Of a stretch of DNA of 64,000 nucleotides, positions 23,947-32,333 are shown one piece after another. The DNA is from Methylomicrobium lacus_A (GTDB taxonomy: Bacteria; Pseudomonadota; Gammaproteobacteria; Methylococcales; Methylomonadaceae): positions 1 to 64,000 of the forward strand of contig NZ_CP169218.1 in NCBI RefSeq assembly GCF_041897535.1, written 5' to 3'. The position numbers and the translations under genes are program-made. The notes beneath the pieces are model-generated. The model saw nothing but the letters and a program-made list of their open reading frames with translations, did no database searches and had not been told where the DNA came from. Numbering within the stretch: the first letter of the stretch is position 1; every line of letters begins with the position of its first letter.

Positions 23947-25379
23947 TAGGATTTAATTTTTTGAGATTGTTCTGCCACGGATTCCAATTGGAGGCGCGCT
24001 GTAATTTCGTCAATCATTTCGTTCAAGCCAGCATGAACTTGAAATGTGGATTTACGTGATTTCTCGAGTTCTTTTTCTAATTCTCCTGAATGCTTTCGAA
24101 CTGTCTCAAGGATTGTTTCCGCTGAAGCCGCCAGTTCCTGAATAGTGCGTATCTCCTGTCCTTTAATCTCATCAATGGATTGCCCGATGGTTTTTTGGAC
24201 GTCTGATCCCTTCTGAGTGATGACAGCCATGGCCGCATCAACCTCCGATTGCCATGAACCAATCAGGGAAGATAAAGCGGTCGATGTACCGCTTAGTGAT
24301 TGTTTGATCTCATTAAGAGCTTGGGCTTGCTCTTTATTGAGCTTCTGAGCTTCTGCAACTGTTTGAGTTATAGACATGAAAATACCATTGCCAAGTTCAG
24401 CAGACTTGTTAAGCGTCATCATGTTTTCTTGAGCTTGAACAGCAACAGCATTCAATGCAGACACATTCTGTTCAAGAACACTGGAGCTTGCTAACGCATT
24501 ATCAATAGTCTTTGTAAGTCTTGCAAGTACCTTTCCATCGCCACTTGCCCTCTTATTAATTGCTTCTCCTGCTTCTTTGATCGCATCCATAGCTGGAGCA
24601 ATTTTTGTCGTAATCAGATCTGCCGGTGCCTCAATACTCTCAACACGTTTAAGGAGGTGCTCTATAGCGGTTACCATTCCACTGGACGTAGTGTTGAGTT
24701 GCTCAATATTTAGCGTAAAGTTGTCGAGTGTTTTGTTAATTCGAGTGCCAAGCATTTCAGCAACCGTCCCGAACTTTTCAGCACTTTGGCTCATGGCTTC
24801 GGAGGCTTCTTGGGAAACTGCTTGTAATCCTTCTGAGATAGATTGCTTTGTCGCACGGCCAAAATGATTCATATCCAAAGTGATCTGATCGAGTTCTGTT
24901 CGTAGTCGCGTAGCTGCATTCGCCAATTCCATCCTGGCTTCCGCTTCAATATCAACAATGTCATGGCGCATTTGATTAAACAAAATACGCAGCATTAGCC
25001 CAAAAATAGTTGTAGCAAGGGCTATCCCAAAACTATTAATAATGGAATCAATGTTTGCTGTCGCAGGAAATTCCTCTGAAGCCGAAGAAAAATTGTAAAG
25101 GGCATAGGAAAGGCTGACCAAGGTGTAAAGAAAACCTAGATAATAAAGATTATCGCCTGATTGGTCTTCGCTTAGCCGACGCTCTCGAACTTTGGCCAAC
25201 ATAGCTGCGTAGGCCAGCATTAGAACAATGGGAAAAGCTGTTACATACAATTGCTGAAATTGATAAATTTTTAAGGTTATAATGCCGATAGTCCCAATGA
25301 TAAACACAAGACCAAACATGTATTTATCAAAAAAGCTCCGCACAGGATTCAACCTCGGCGCACGTCTCTTATCTGTCAT
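23946..25379 (-). CDS. MotA/TolQ/ExbB-like membrane protein with long cytoplasmic tail
   Basis: A 477-residue protein with four predicted membrane helices (about residues 23-41, 45-62, 78-97 and 115-136). The last (SFGIALATTIFGLMLRILF) resembles the signature helix of the MotA/TolQ/ExbB channel family. Residues about 145-470 form an alanine-, serine- and glutamate-rich coiled-coil tail, reminiscent of the long tail of ZorA in Zorya defence. The ATG at 25379 (MTDKRRAP) is preferred to a TTG seven codons upstream; it overlaps the previous gene by 11 bases. It is paired with a single-pass partner, as in other ion-driven stator complexes. No zorC, zorD or zorE homologue is nearby. Confidence 0.6.
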   Translation of the reverse strand: MTDKRRAPRLNPVRSFFDKYMFGLVFIIGTIGIITLKIYQFQQLYVTAFPIVLMLAYAAMLAKVRERRLSEDQSGDNLYYLGFLYTLVSLSYALYNFSSASEEFPATANIDSIINSFGIALATTIFGLMLRILFNQMRHDIVDIEAEARMELANAATRLRTELDQITLDMNHFGRATKQSISEGLQAVSQEASEAMSQSAEKFGTVAEMLGTRINKTLDNFTLNIEQLNTTSSGMVTAIEHLLKRVESIEAPADLITTKIAPAMDAIKEAGEAINKRASGDGKVLARLTKTIDNALASSSVLEQNVSALNAVAVQAQENMMTLNKSAELGNGIFMSITQTVAEAQKLNKEQAQALNEIKQSLSGTSTALSSLIGSWQSEVDAAMAVITQKGSDVQKTIGQSIDEIKGQEIRTIQELAASAETILETVRKHSGELEKELEKSRKSTFQVHAGLNEMIDEITARLQLESVAEQSQKIKS

Positions 25380-26223
25380 TTTGACACCCGTTGCTTTCAA
25401 CTAAGACACAAAAATAGGCATTTTGAGCCCCTTGTTCTGCAAATATCCGTTGCCAAAGTTCAGCAAGCTTTGAGCGATTTAGCGCGTTGTCCCGCACAAG
25501 CATCCAAACACTAATATCTATATCCCGCAAATCGCTTTTCATTCGCTCAAACGATTTGTTTTGGAAGAAGTTTTCCGTTGGTAGCGCCCCTCGATAGAGG
25601 GAGAGGTCGGATGTATGTTGCATAAGGTCGGAAACAATAATGAGCTTTTTAGTTTTATCTCGAAGAGATGGTTCAGATAGGCTTGTCAGCACAACCGACT
25701 GAATGCTCTCCATAATCGGAGACTCATTTTCTGGCGATGCATCAAGGAGCTGAGATATTTCACGCTCAAGAGGTTGTCCGAACCCATCCTGCCACATCTG
25801 CTCAACATGGCGAGGATTACCAATAAGCGGACTGATTGCATCTCCATGCCCCGGGTTACAGAGAGAAGCCACAGGTTTTAGAAGGCTAGACTGAGTGCTG
25901 TGAATAAAATAAAGGTCTAGGCGTCCATGTAACGGGATAGCGTCCCTTAAACTCTGAAACGCAAATATAAAAGCCTGTTTTTGCTGAACGGAAAGGCTAT
26001 CAGTTGCATCAATCAATAACGCGGTAACACTTTCTGCTCCAGATTTTGGGCAGAACGTATTTTTATCAATTTCAGGGGAGTTTGCCTTTGAATAGAAATA
26101 AGATCCTGCGCCTGCCGTGATAAAAAACAGCGCTACAATAATGAGCATGAGGATGCCCCAATAATCCGCTTTCCGATCTCTCACGTCTTTGCGGTTACGG
26201 GAATGATAGTTACGTCGGGACAT
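25369..26223 (-). CDS. Membrane-anchored protein with a VWA-like domain
   Basis: A 284-residue protein. A very basic N-terminus (1-20) precedes one membrane helix (about 22-44), and the rest should be periplasmic. The domain starts with SVTALLIDATDSLSVQQKQ. The D-x-x-D-S-x-S pattern at residues 72-78 is close to the metal-binding MIDAS motif of von Willebrand A domains. A second strand, KKLIIVSDLMQHTSD, supplies another Asp, as in that fold. Three or four cysteines may form disulfides. It is gene 2 of the operon, overlapping gene 1 by 14 bases. A sensor or adaptor role at the envelope is an inference. Confidence 0.55.
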   Translation of the reverse strand: MSRRNYHSRNRKDVRDRKADYWGILMLIIVALFFITAGAGSYFYSKANSPEIDKNTFCPKSGAESVTALLIDATDSLSVQQKQAFIFAFQSLRDAIPLHGRLDLYFIHSTQSSLLKPVASLCNPGHGDAISPLIGNPRHVEQMWQDGFGQPLEREISQLLDASPENESPIMESIQSVVLTSLSEPSLRDKTKKLIIVSDLMQHTSDLSLYRGALPTENFFQNKSFERMKSDLRDIDISVWMLVRDNALNRSKLAELWQRIFAEQGAQNAYFCVLVESNGCQNDR

Positions 26224-27646
26224 CGTCGGTCGCTTTTGAGCTCAGAATTGCGTTAATTTGTTCAATCATAGTTATGGCTTGATCAAAAGCGTCCATAACA
26301 TCCTTGATAGCAGATTGTATCGTTGCGTTGGCTTCAATCATTACGTCATTCAGACGCTCATTAGAAAGAGATGTCGGAGGGAGAACAGGTGAGTGTTTTC
26401 TTTCAAGATGCCACGCTCGATCAAAATGTTTGGGTGAAGGTGTATTGCGTGTTTCTCGGTTCCTTGCACGATAAAAGGTGATCAGTTCGCGACCACAACT
26501 CTCAAGGTAGTTTTGGTGCGTCTCAAAGTTCACAAGTAAATTTGTTCGGTTGGCAATGATTGAGTCGTGTTCTTGCCTTCTCTTAACAAGGTCATCTTTG
26601 AGTTGCGCTAGACTAGTAGAGGCATTATCTCTGGTTTGCCTTAAATCCTCTAATAAGGTGGCTTTTTTATCCGCATAGGTTTCATAGGCTCTCCGACGCA
26701 GACGATCCCAATGCCCATATTTGGGATAAGGGTCATCCATTCCAAAACCATCGAGCAAAGCAATAAGGGCAAAAAAACAACCAACGCCAACCATCATCCA
26801 TGACTTAAAGTCAGCGATATTAAAAAAGTCTGCCACGAAAGACGAAACAGCCAATACTGCCGCTTGATCTGACATTGCACTCGCAAGGGCATCGCGATAA
26901 TGGGCGACGAAGAGATTAAATACAAAATTTCCAGCGAAGAAGAGCAAAATCAATGCACTACCAATGAGCTTGCGTCCGATCTTATTGTGCCAGATAAGTG
27001 GCATAATTTTTTGGCCAAAAAACAATGCCAATCCGATATTTACAAGAGAAATAATAAACGCCTCTCCCACACCTCCCAATAAGCCAAACTCATTGCCAAC
27101 AGCCAGAAAAAATGCGTTAAATAGACATTCGGCTAAAAATAAAAGGGCTATGATGCCTGAGTATAATAGTTTTGATTGTGGATAATGAGCAGGACGGGTA
27201 AGGCTATTTTCGAGCCTAAAGTTTTTGAATTGGGCTGCATGCTCTTTCACATCATCGCGTGAAATTGTCAGGTCATCTTGTCCCTGATGAATCTGTTCAT
27301 TAAAATCACCGATGGCTTCCCTTGCAGCAAGAGTAACCTGCGTTAAACGGGCTTCAATGTTCAGGTTAGCCAGTCTCTGATTGTAGGTTGCCAAATTGGC
27401 ATTAAACTCATTCAGGCATCTGGCTCTCTCAGCCTCGATAAAATTGATGATGGCACTCTCGACCTCATCAAAGTCGTCGCTACCCGAGCTTGGAAGTTGT
27501 TTGCTGCCATTTTCTTTTGCTTTTTCATCAAGCCTAAGATCCTTTTTTATCTTATCGATATTTAGAGGAAGAAATTGGCTAATTCCAGCGAGTTGAATCT
27601 GATCGGATGATACTATTAGGTCTTTAAGTTTTTCGAGCATATTCAT
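26210..27646 (-). CDS. Polytopic membrane protein with flanking coiled coils, first gene of the membrane operon
   Basis: A 478-residue protein I do not recognise. Residues about 60-150 and 325-385 are coiled coil. Between them lie about four hydrophobic segments (LYSGIIALLFLAECLFNAFF, GEAFIISLVNIGLALFFG, LIGSALILLFFAGNFVFNLF and MMVGVGCFFALIALLDGFGM). Both soluble parts would be cytoplasmic. An ATG two codons later is an alternative start. It is the promoter-proximal gene; a short inverted-repeat element lies just upstream. Genes 1-5 overlap one another by 14, 11, 1 and 14 bases, so they surely act as one system. Confidence 0.6.
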   Translation of the reverse strand: MNMLEKLKDLIVSSDQIQLAGISQFLPLNIDKIKKDLRLDEKAKENGSKQLPSSGSDDFDEVESAIINFIEAERARCLNEFNANLATYNQRLANLNIEARLTQVTLAAREAIGDFNEQIHQGQDDLTISRDDVKEHAAQFKNFRLENSLTRPAHYPQSKLLYSGIIALLFLAECLFNAFFLAVGNEFGLLGGVGEAFIISLVNIGLALFFGQKIMPLIWHNKIGRKLIGSALILLFFAGNFVFNLFVAHYRDALASAMSDQAAVLAVSSFVADFFNIADFKSWMMVGVGCFFALIALLDGFGMDDPYPKYGHWDRLRRRAYETYADKKATLLEDLRQTRDNASTSLAQLKDDLVKRRQEHDSIIANRTNLLVNFETHQNYLESCGRELITFYRARNRETRNTPSPKHFDRAWHLERKHSPVLPPTSLSNERLNDVMIEANATIQSAIKDVMDAFDQAITMIEQINAILSSKATDDVPT

Positions 27647-27717
27647 ACCAATATATTTACTTCCTTATTTTTCACCATATAGTATTCACCATAATTATTT
27701 GTTTCATTTGCCGCTAA

Positions 27718-27832
27718 TAAGTACCCATGCAAAATTAATTCGGTATTTTTTCAGAGCGTATTGAAAAATAATTAAACAAAATCAACGTGTTACAATGCAC
27801 AATATTGGTGGATAAATATGCATGGGTACTTA
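27718..27832. mobile_element. Short inverted-repeat element (MITE-like, 115 bp)
   Basis: TAAGTACCCATGCA at 27718 and its exact complement at 27819-27832 face inward across 87 AT-rich bases. If the outer TA is a target duplication, the repeats are 12 bp and the element resembles IS630/mariner-type MITEs. It lies in the upstream region of the membrane operon and could carry or disturb its promoter. No coding sequence. Confidence 0.5.
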
Positions 27833-27949
27833 CTGCGAGATGCTTCGGAATTTTTACAACATAAAAATTTGATTATAGCCGATTTCTTGGTTTGGGACTA
27901 ACGGATTGGTTGCTAGTCTTCCGTCCTTCGCCAAAGTAATCCCTTCGAC

Positions 27950-28597
27950 TTAACGGCACAAACTTGCGCACGGAATGCCATCATGGTTGCCATCTAGACT
28001 GGAAAGGCCACAGGTGTTGAGGTAGAAGCGGGCTTCATCGCAACTGGTCATCTGCCGACATATTTGTTTGGTGCCGCAGATTAAGCTTTGTCTATGGGGT
28101 TGGGCGGTTTCCGTTAAAGTGGATGGCGTGGGGTGTCGCCACTCCCATGGCGGAATGCGTTGATCCTCCGGCAGTTTCCAGAGACCGCGTTTGGCTTGCT
28201 GCGCCTTGGTTTGCAAAGGGATGAGAGATGTATCTTTGAGGTATTTCAGATAGACCCACGCTGCGCCGCGCTCGATCATTTGTGTGTTTACATCTTGATT
28301 GTCAGCAAAGACCCGTCCGACAAGGCGACCATAGCGGTCCTTGTCCTCGATCTCAACCGTCACCGTTTTTCCGAAGATTAAATTGGATAACTCCTGTTTC
28401 GCCTTATTTCCATAAGGTTGCCGAGATTCAGGGGCATCAATTTCGGCCATGCGGATTTTGTTTTGTTGGTGGTCTATCGTCAGCACCGTGAACGTATCGC
28501 CATCATGCACCGCGATCACGCGACCTTGTAGGTGTTCAGCAATCGCAATGATTGGCATGAACAGGATCAACAACGCGATGAAAGCAACGGGGTGCAT
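27950..28597 (-). CDS. Secreted thermonuclease with Excalibur-type calcium-binding tail
   Basis: A 215-residue staphylococcal-nuclease-like enzyme. A signal peptide (about 1-20) exports it. The catalytic set is visible: Arg49 and Asp54 in IRMAEIDAPES, Glu57, and Arg91 in DKDRYGR. HDGDTFTV is the usual early strand. Residues about 170-215 hold six or more cysteines and the DGNHDGIPC segment of an Excalibur calcium-binding motif. It would degrade DNA or RNA outside the cytoplasm. It is alone between the membrane operon and trbN. The gene has a GGAGAG ribosome-binding site. Confidence 0.9.
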   Translation of the reverse strand: MHPVAFIALLILFMPIIAIAEHLQGRVIAVHDGDTFTVLTIDHQQNKIRMAEIDAPESRQPYGNKAKQELSNLIFGKTVTVEIEDKDRYGRLVGRVFADNQDVNTQMIERGAAWVYLKYLKDTSLIPLQTKAQQAKRGLWKLPEDQRIPPWEWRHPTPSTLTETAQPHRQSLICGTKQICRQMTSCDEARFYLNTCGLSSLDGNHDGIPCASLCR

Positions 28598-29260
28598 GCG
28601 GGGACTCTCCTTGTAACTTTAATGGTTTTCGGCGTTGTGGTTTTAAAGTATTACTCTCTTTTCCTGAAAATGCTTGAGATACGAACCGACCTTGATACAG
28701 TTTTGATGTTTTGCAACCCGGGCGAGTTAGAAAAAAACAGTTTTCTCGTCAGAAAAATCGGCTTTCAGGCTGTTTCCTCCGTGTCTAAGGCATCGTGTAC
28801 GATCTCCGTTATGAATTTTCAATTTCGGATAAAATTGTAGTGTTAGTCTGTCCTGATTGAAAGTTTATAGTCGTAATTGGGTTTGGGGTGAATAGAAGGA
28901 ATAATTAACTTGCGTCCTCTTTCGAATAGAGATCGGCCTATCAATAATATGACTTTGGGAGTGAGTGGCTGGCCGGTTTGGGTCGTTTTTTCCAGTTGCA
29001 GCCCCTCAAAAACGGCCGATTTATGGAGCCAGGTGAGTGACTAGAAAATGAGCAGGATAAAGAAAAGCATTCGGCAAATCTATCCACAAAATCTGTGGAT
29101 AACCCTGTCGTTAATTCGTCACAATTTATCCTAACTCTCTGCCCTCTCTGGAGTTAAGTCAAATTGACCAAAAATTGACCACCCAAACTCCAGCCACTGA
29201 AAATCGTGGCTTAGACCGGCTGTCAATCGATTTAGAAAAACAGGGCTCCCTGCCCCTCCG
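28598..29260. other. Non-coding stretch with an inverted pair of DnaA-type boxes
   Basis: No supported gene in about 660 bases. TATCCACA (29081-29088) and TGTGGATA (29094-29101) form an exact dyad. The right half, extended to TGTGGATAA (29094-29102), is a perfect DnaA box; the left differs from it at one position. This may be a relic or accessory origin element, but I see no iterons here. Confidence 0.35.
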
Positions 29261-29854
29261 TTACTCAGTGTTGGTCGGGTTGTTGAAGATAATTTGCCGA
29301 GGTACATAACTGGAGACGGGGGTAGATTGAATCGTCGCCGGCGTAGCCGATACCTGGTGCGCGACTTCTTGAACCTTGGTCGGCTGGATTGGCATCGAGA
29401 CCGTAGCGCCTTCTTTTGTGACGTCCAACGTCACAAAACGGGCTTCCAGCCACTCGGCCCACTTCGACGCCTTGCGTATCAGATCGGCGCGGTATACGGA
29501 GTTGTATCGCGGTGTGCGCGAGTGGTAGTTGGCGGATTTCGTCCACAGGTCGCCCTTATCGTTGCGAATATGCATACGCAATCGCCAAGCGGCCAGATCG
29601 AACGAGTAGCAGCCGGCTGCCGCTACATCGTTTGCCGTGATTCCGTACCGGGTCAGATCGCGCAGGTACGATGTGTTGAACTGCATCGGGCCTACGTCAT
29701 GGGTGCCGTTAGTATTGCGCACCCACTTCCCCGGTTTGCCCGCTTCTTTCTCAGCCACTGCCAACATAATGTTGGCAGGAACTTCGTACTTTACGGCGGC
29801 CGAGATCGAACAGACAACGCGCTCTTGCATTTGTGGAGGAAGGTCAATGAACAT
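29261..29854 (-). CDS. trbN: TrbN, lytic transglycosylase of the conjugation system
   Basis: A 197-residue VirB1-type muramidase that opens peptidoglycan locally for the mating channel. The SLT fold shows ANIMLAVAEKEAGKPGKW with the catalytic Glu in AEKEAG, then DVGPMQFN and a closing AAWRLRMHI...GDLWTKSANYHSRTP segment. No classical signal peptide is seen. RP4 TrbN lies distal to trbL-M; here it directly follows trbL, and trbM, trbO and trbP are absent. It is the last trb gene before the cargo. Confidence 0.88.
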   Translation of the reverse strand: MFIDLPPQMQERVVCSISAAVKYEVPANIMLAVAEKEAGKPGKWVRNTNGTHDVGPMQFNTSYLRDLTRYGITANDVAAAGCYSFDLAAWRLRMHIRNDKGDLWTKSANYHSRTPRYNSVYRADLIRKASKWAEWLEARFVTLDVTKEGATVSMPIQPTKVQEVAHQVSATPATIQSTPVSSYVPRQIIFNNPTNTE

Positions 29855-29863
29855 CAGAATTCC

Positions 29864-31312
29864 CTATAGGTTAACGCGATTATTATCACGGTCGCGGAAG
29901 GCCGCGACTTCCGACTCTTCGTCGACGTCGCCAGATTTTGCTGAGGCTAGGGTATTTCCGTCAAATGTTGGGGCGACACTGCCCTGCCCTTTAATGGCGG
30001 CAGCGATTTTTCCGCCTGTGGTATCGGCAATGCGATCCATTCCCGCTTCTTTGATGCTGGTCGCCTTTTCCTTGGCGACTTCAGTGGCACCTTGAGCCAA
30101 GTTAGCCGTTGCGTCAGCCGTGATCCGGCCGACTATACCGGCGACCTTGGCGGCTGATGTCAACATGCTTGATTCGGATGAACCTGCATTGGTGAAACCA
30201 GCAGCTTGTGCGTAATTTGTGCTGCCGCCGGACGAACTACCTCCATCTGATGGTCGGCCGAAGTTCGAAAGAATGTCAGTGCCATTTGCCACATTATCGT
30301 TGGCCTTCGAGACGGCAGCCATAAGAGCCTGTGCGCCTCCAGCGGCCGAGGCTCCGCCCGCCATGATTCCGCTGCCGGCCATTTGGGTTGCTGACCAGGC
30401 CATGCTGGTAGCTCCTAACGCAGCCCCCGCTCCGTAGTTGCCGATGCTGGCACCGCCGACGCTAGCGCCGGTGATGATGCCAGCGAGAAGTGGCGGAATC
30501 TTATTGACCAAGGCTAATAATACGATCGTTACGATCATCATCACGCCCATTTCCTTGAGGCTGATCCCCTCGCTCATGCGCGTGTAATAATCATCGAGGA
30601 AAGTTTTGCCGATGCCTACCAAGAGCACCATCGCCATAAGCTGTGCAGCTATGCCGAGGACGGTCTTGTAGTAATTGATCGCCATATCCGTTGTCCACCT
30701 GGATCCACCGAATCCTAAAAAGAACACGCCACCGTAAGCAAGAACCCACCCGGACGTCAGGAGAAGGAGCATGTTCACGCCGACCAAGGCCAGAATGACC
30801 AGAATAGCCACCGCCATCAAGATGCCAGTCATGCTATCCACTGGCGACCAGAGAGTTGACTGATCCATCACCTTGTCGAAGATGGCGAATCCCACATCGA
30901 CAATGCCGGATGGCGACAGTGTGTTACCGAGACCAGTAGCATTTCCAGCTATTTGTCGCAGCGACGTATAAATCGAAGAGGCAAAATTAGGCCCATTGAT
31001 GAGAAGCCACCAAAAAAAACCCGTAAAGACCGTGAAGCGAAAAAACTCAGCGAAGAATTCCCCAATGTCGGCCTTTCTGAGTGCCATCATGCCGAATGTC
31101 CATACCATTGAAATGATCACAAGCGTCCAGAAAAGCCACGTTGCGGCGGAAGTGACGACCCCGGCCCAACTTGACGCTGCTGCTGAATAACGATCCAGGA
31201 CATTGTCCATAATGCCGGCATTATCTATGGCCGCTTGTACGTCCATAGAAAAGAGTGCCAGGCATAGGATGATCGGCATGTAAGCGGTTTTTGAATTAGG
31301 CGGCATTCTCAT
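29864..31312 (-). CDS. trbL: TrbL/VirB6-like polytopic channel protein
   Basis: A 482-residue inner-membrane protein. A signal-like N-terminal segment is followed by about six to seven membrane helices (about residues 50-275), among them the conserved SGWVLAYGGVFFLGFGGSRWTTD. The C-terminal 200 residues are Gly/Ala/Ser-rich and then charged. VirB6-type proteins form the inner-membrane part of the type IV channel through which the DNA passes. It lies between the TrbK-like lipoprotein and trbN, the expected place. Confidence 0.92.
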   Translation of the reverse strand: MRMPPNSKTAYMPIILCLALFSMDVQAAIDNAGIMDNVLDRYSAAASSWAGVVTSAATWLFWTLVIISMVWTFGMMALRKADIGEFFAEFFRFTVFTGFFWWLLINGPNFASSIYTSLRQIAGNATGLGNTLSPSGIVDVGFAIFDKVMDQSTLWSPVDSMTGILMAVAILVILALVGVNMLLLLTSGWVLAYGGVFFLGFGGSRWTTDMAINYYKTVLGIAAQLMAMVLLVGIGKTFLDDYYTRMSEGISLKEMGVMMIVTIVLLALVNKIPPLLAGIITGASVGGASIGNYGAGAALGATSMAWSATQMAGSGIMAGGASAAGGAQALMAAVSKANDNVANGTDILSNFGRPSDGGSSSGGSTNYAQAAGFTNAGSSESSMLTSAAKVAGIVGRITADATANLAQGATEVAKEKATSIKEAGMDRIADTTGGKIAAAIKGQGSVAPTFDGNTLASAKSGDVDEESEVAAFRDRDNNRVNL

Positions 31313-31318
31313 GTTGTC

Positions 31319-31537
31319 CTACCATTCGCGTTTTTTGCTAGGCTGAAATCCGCCTGAGCGATGTAGACATTTCGATGCGAATTCTTGCTGGGTGCCTTTA
31401 TCGTTGATTTTTTTTATGGTCTCTGGCTTGCAGTTTTCATCGTTAACCTCTGGCATGTCCTGTGTCGAAATATCCTTAGAACATGCGCTGGCCAAAGCTG
31501 ACAGAACGACTAAAAGAAAAAGATTATTTGGCTTCAT
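31319..31537 (-). CDS. trbK: TrbK-like entry-exclusion lipoprotein
   Basis: A 72-residue lipoprotein with a signal peptide and lipobox LASAC (Cys19). The mature part has two further cysteines (DENCKPE and SKCLHRSGG) and ends in PSKKREW. In RP4, TrbK (69 residues) stands between trbJ and trbL and blocks uptake of related plasmids. This gene is in exactly that place and has that size. The sequence also recalls EexN exclusion lipoproteins. Confidence 0.75.
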   Translation of the reverse strand: MKPNNLFLLVVLSALASACSKDISTQDMPEVNDENCKPETIKKINDKGTQQEFASKCLHRSGGFQPSKKREW

Positions 31538-31548
31538 TTATTCTCTCC

Positions 31549-32316
31549 TTACCAAGAACGTGCTTGACTGGAGCGATAGCTGCCCTTGCGCAGTTTCTCG
31601 GCCGAGGCCGCTTCCTGAGCTTCGCGATCCGCTTCCGACTGCATCCGTGTGGCCATTGCATTCTGTTGAGCCATCATAAGTCCACGAATCTGTAAGAGTT
31701 GGTTGGCTTGCTGGCTGGCAAATTGATTTGCATATTGCAGCGCTTCCAAGCGCCCTGTCGCGCTTTGTGCGGACGATTGCAATCTTTCAAGCGTTTTAGC
31801 ATCCGATCGAAGGGCGTCTTGTTGCTTGTCTAAACCACGAAAAAGGGCGTCGTTGGCTTTTTTCTGGGACTCTGACGCCAGGGTACGATTTTGCTCCATT
31901 GCGGTCCGTTCCGCATCAGAACAGCCGGCCGACGAGAAGCACGGTGATTGTCGATAATAAGCAACGTCCTGGAACTCGCTTAAATAGTTGTCAATGCTGC
32001 CTAGCTCGGCTTTGTAATTGTTCAGAGTATCGACCGCATTCATCAGTCCATTGATGGTGGTCTGCGCCTGATCCCACACATAGCTCGCTGGAGCCAACGA
32101 ATTTTGTAGCTGGTCCATATACTGATCTATTTGCACTCTGTATTCATCTATTTGTTTCAGCGTCTGTAAATGGCTTTCAAAAGATGTCATAAAATTACTC
32201 GTCCAGTTGGCTCCGTCATAGACGGGAAATCCTGAGGAATATGCCGGCATCGACAACGTACCTGCAATGAGGACAACAATGCCCGATTTTTTAGCGGCTA
32301 AAATTTTCTGTGTCAT
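31549..32316 (-). CDS. trbJ: TrbJ/VirB5-like minor pilus protein
   Basis: A 255-residue exported helical protein. The signal peptide covers about residues 1-29 (cleavage after AYS or nearby). The mature part is rich in Gln, Ala and Ser with long amphipathic helices, as in VirB5/TrbJ, which caps the pilus. The opening GFPVYDGANWTSNFMTSFE is typical of TrbJ. A KorB operator lies inside the coding region, across codons 6-10 of the signal peptide. It belongs to the trb operon between trbI and trbK. Confidence 0.9.
   Translation of the reverse strand: MTQKILAAKKSGIVVLIAGTLSMPAYSSGFPVYDGANWTSNFMTSFESHLQTLKQIDEYRVQIDQYMDQLQNSLAPASYVWDQAQTTINGLMNAVDTLNNYKAELGSIDNYLSEFQDVAYYRQSPCFSSAGCSDAERTAMEQNRTLASESQKKANDALFRGLDKQQDALRSDAKTLERLQSSAQSATGRLEALQYANQFASQQANQLLQIRGLMMAQQNAMATRMQSEADREAQEAASAEKLRKGSYRSSQARSW
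32290..32302. promoter_or_regulatory. KorB operator inside trbJ
   Basis: Exact TTTAGCGGCTAAA, the 13-bp KorB site, within the 5' coding end of trbJ (minus strand). No promoter is apparent here, so it may serve KorB spreading or long-range repression and not direct blocking. Confidence 0.8.
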
Positions 32317-32333
32317 GGTTCTTCTCCTTGGCG

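Noticed and set aside
22851..27646. Canonical Zorya defence system
   Set aside because: Only the stator-like pair is comparable. There is no zorC, zorD or zorE and no OmpA-like domain on the single-pass protein.
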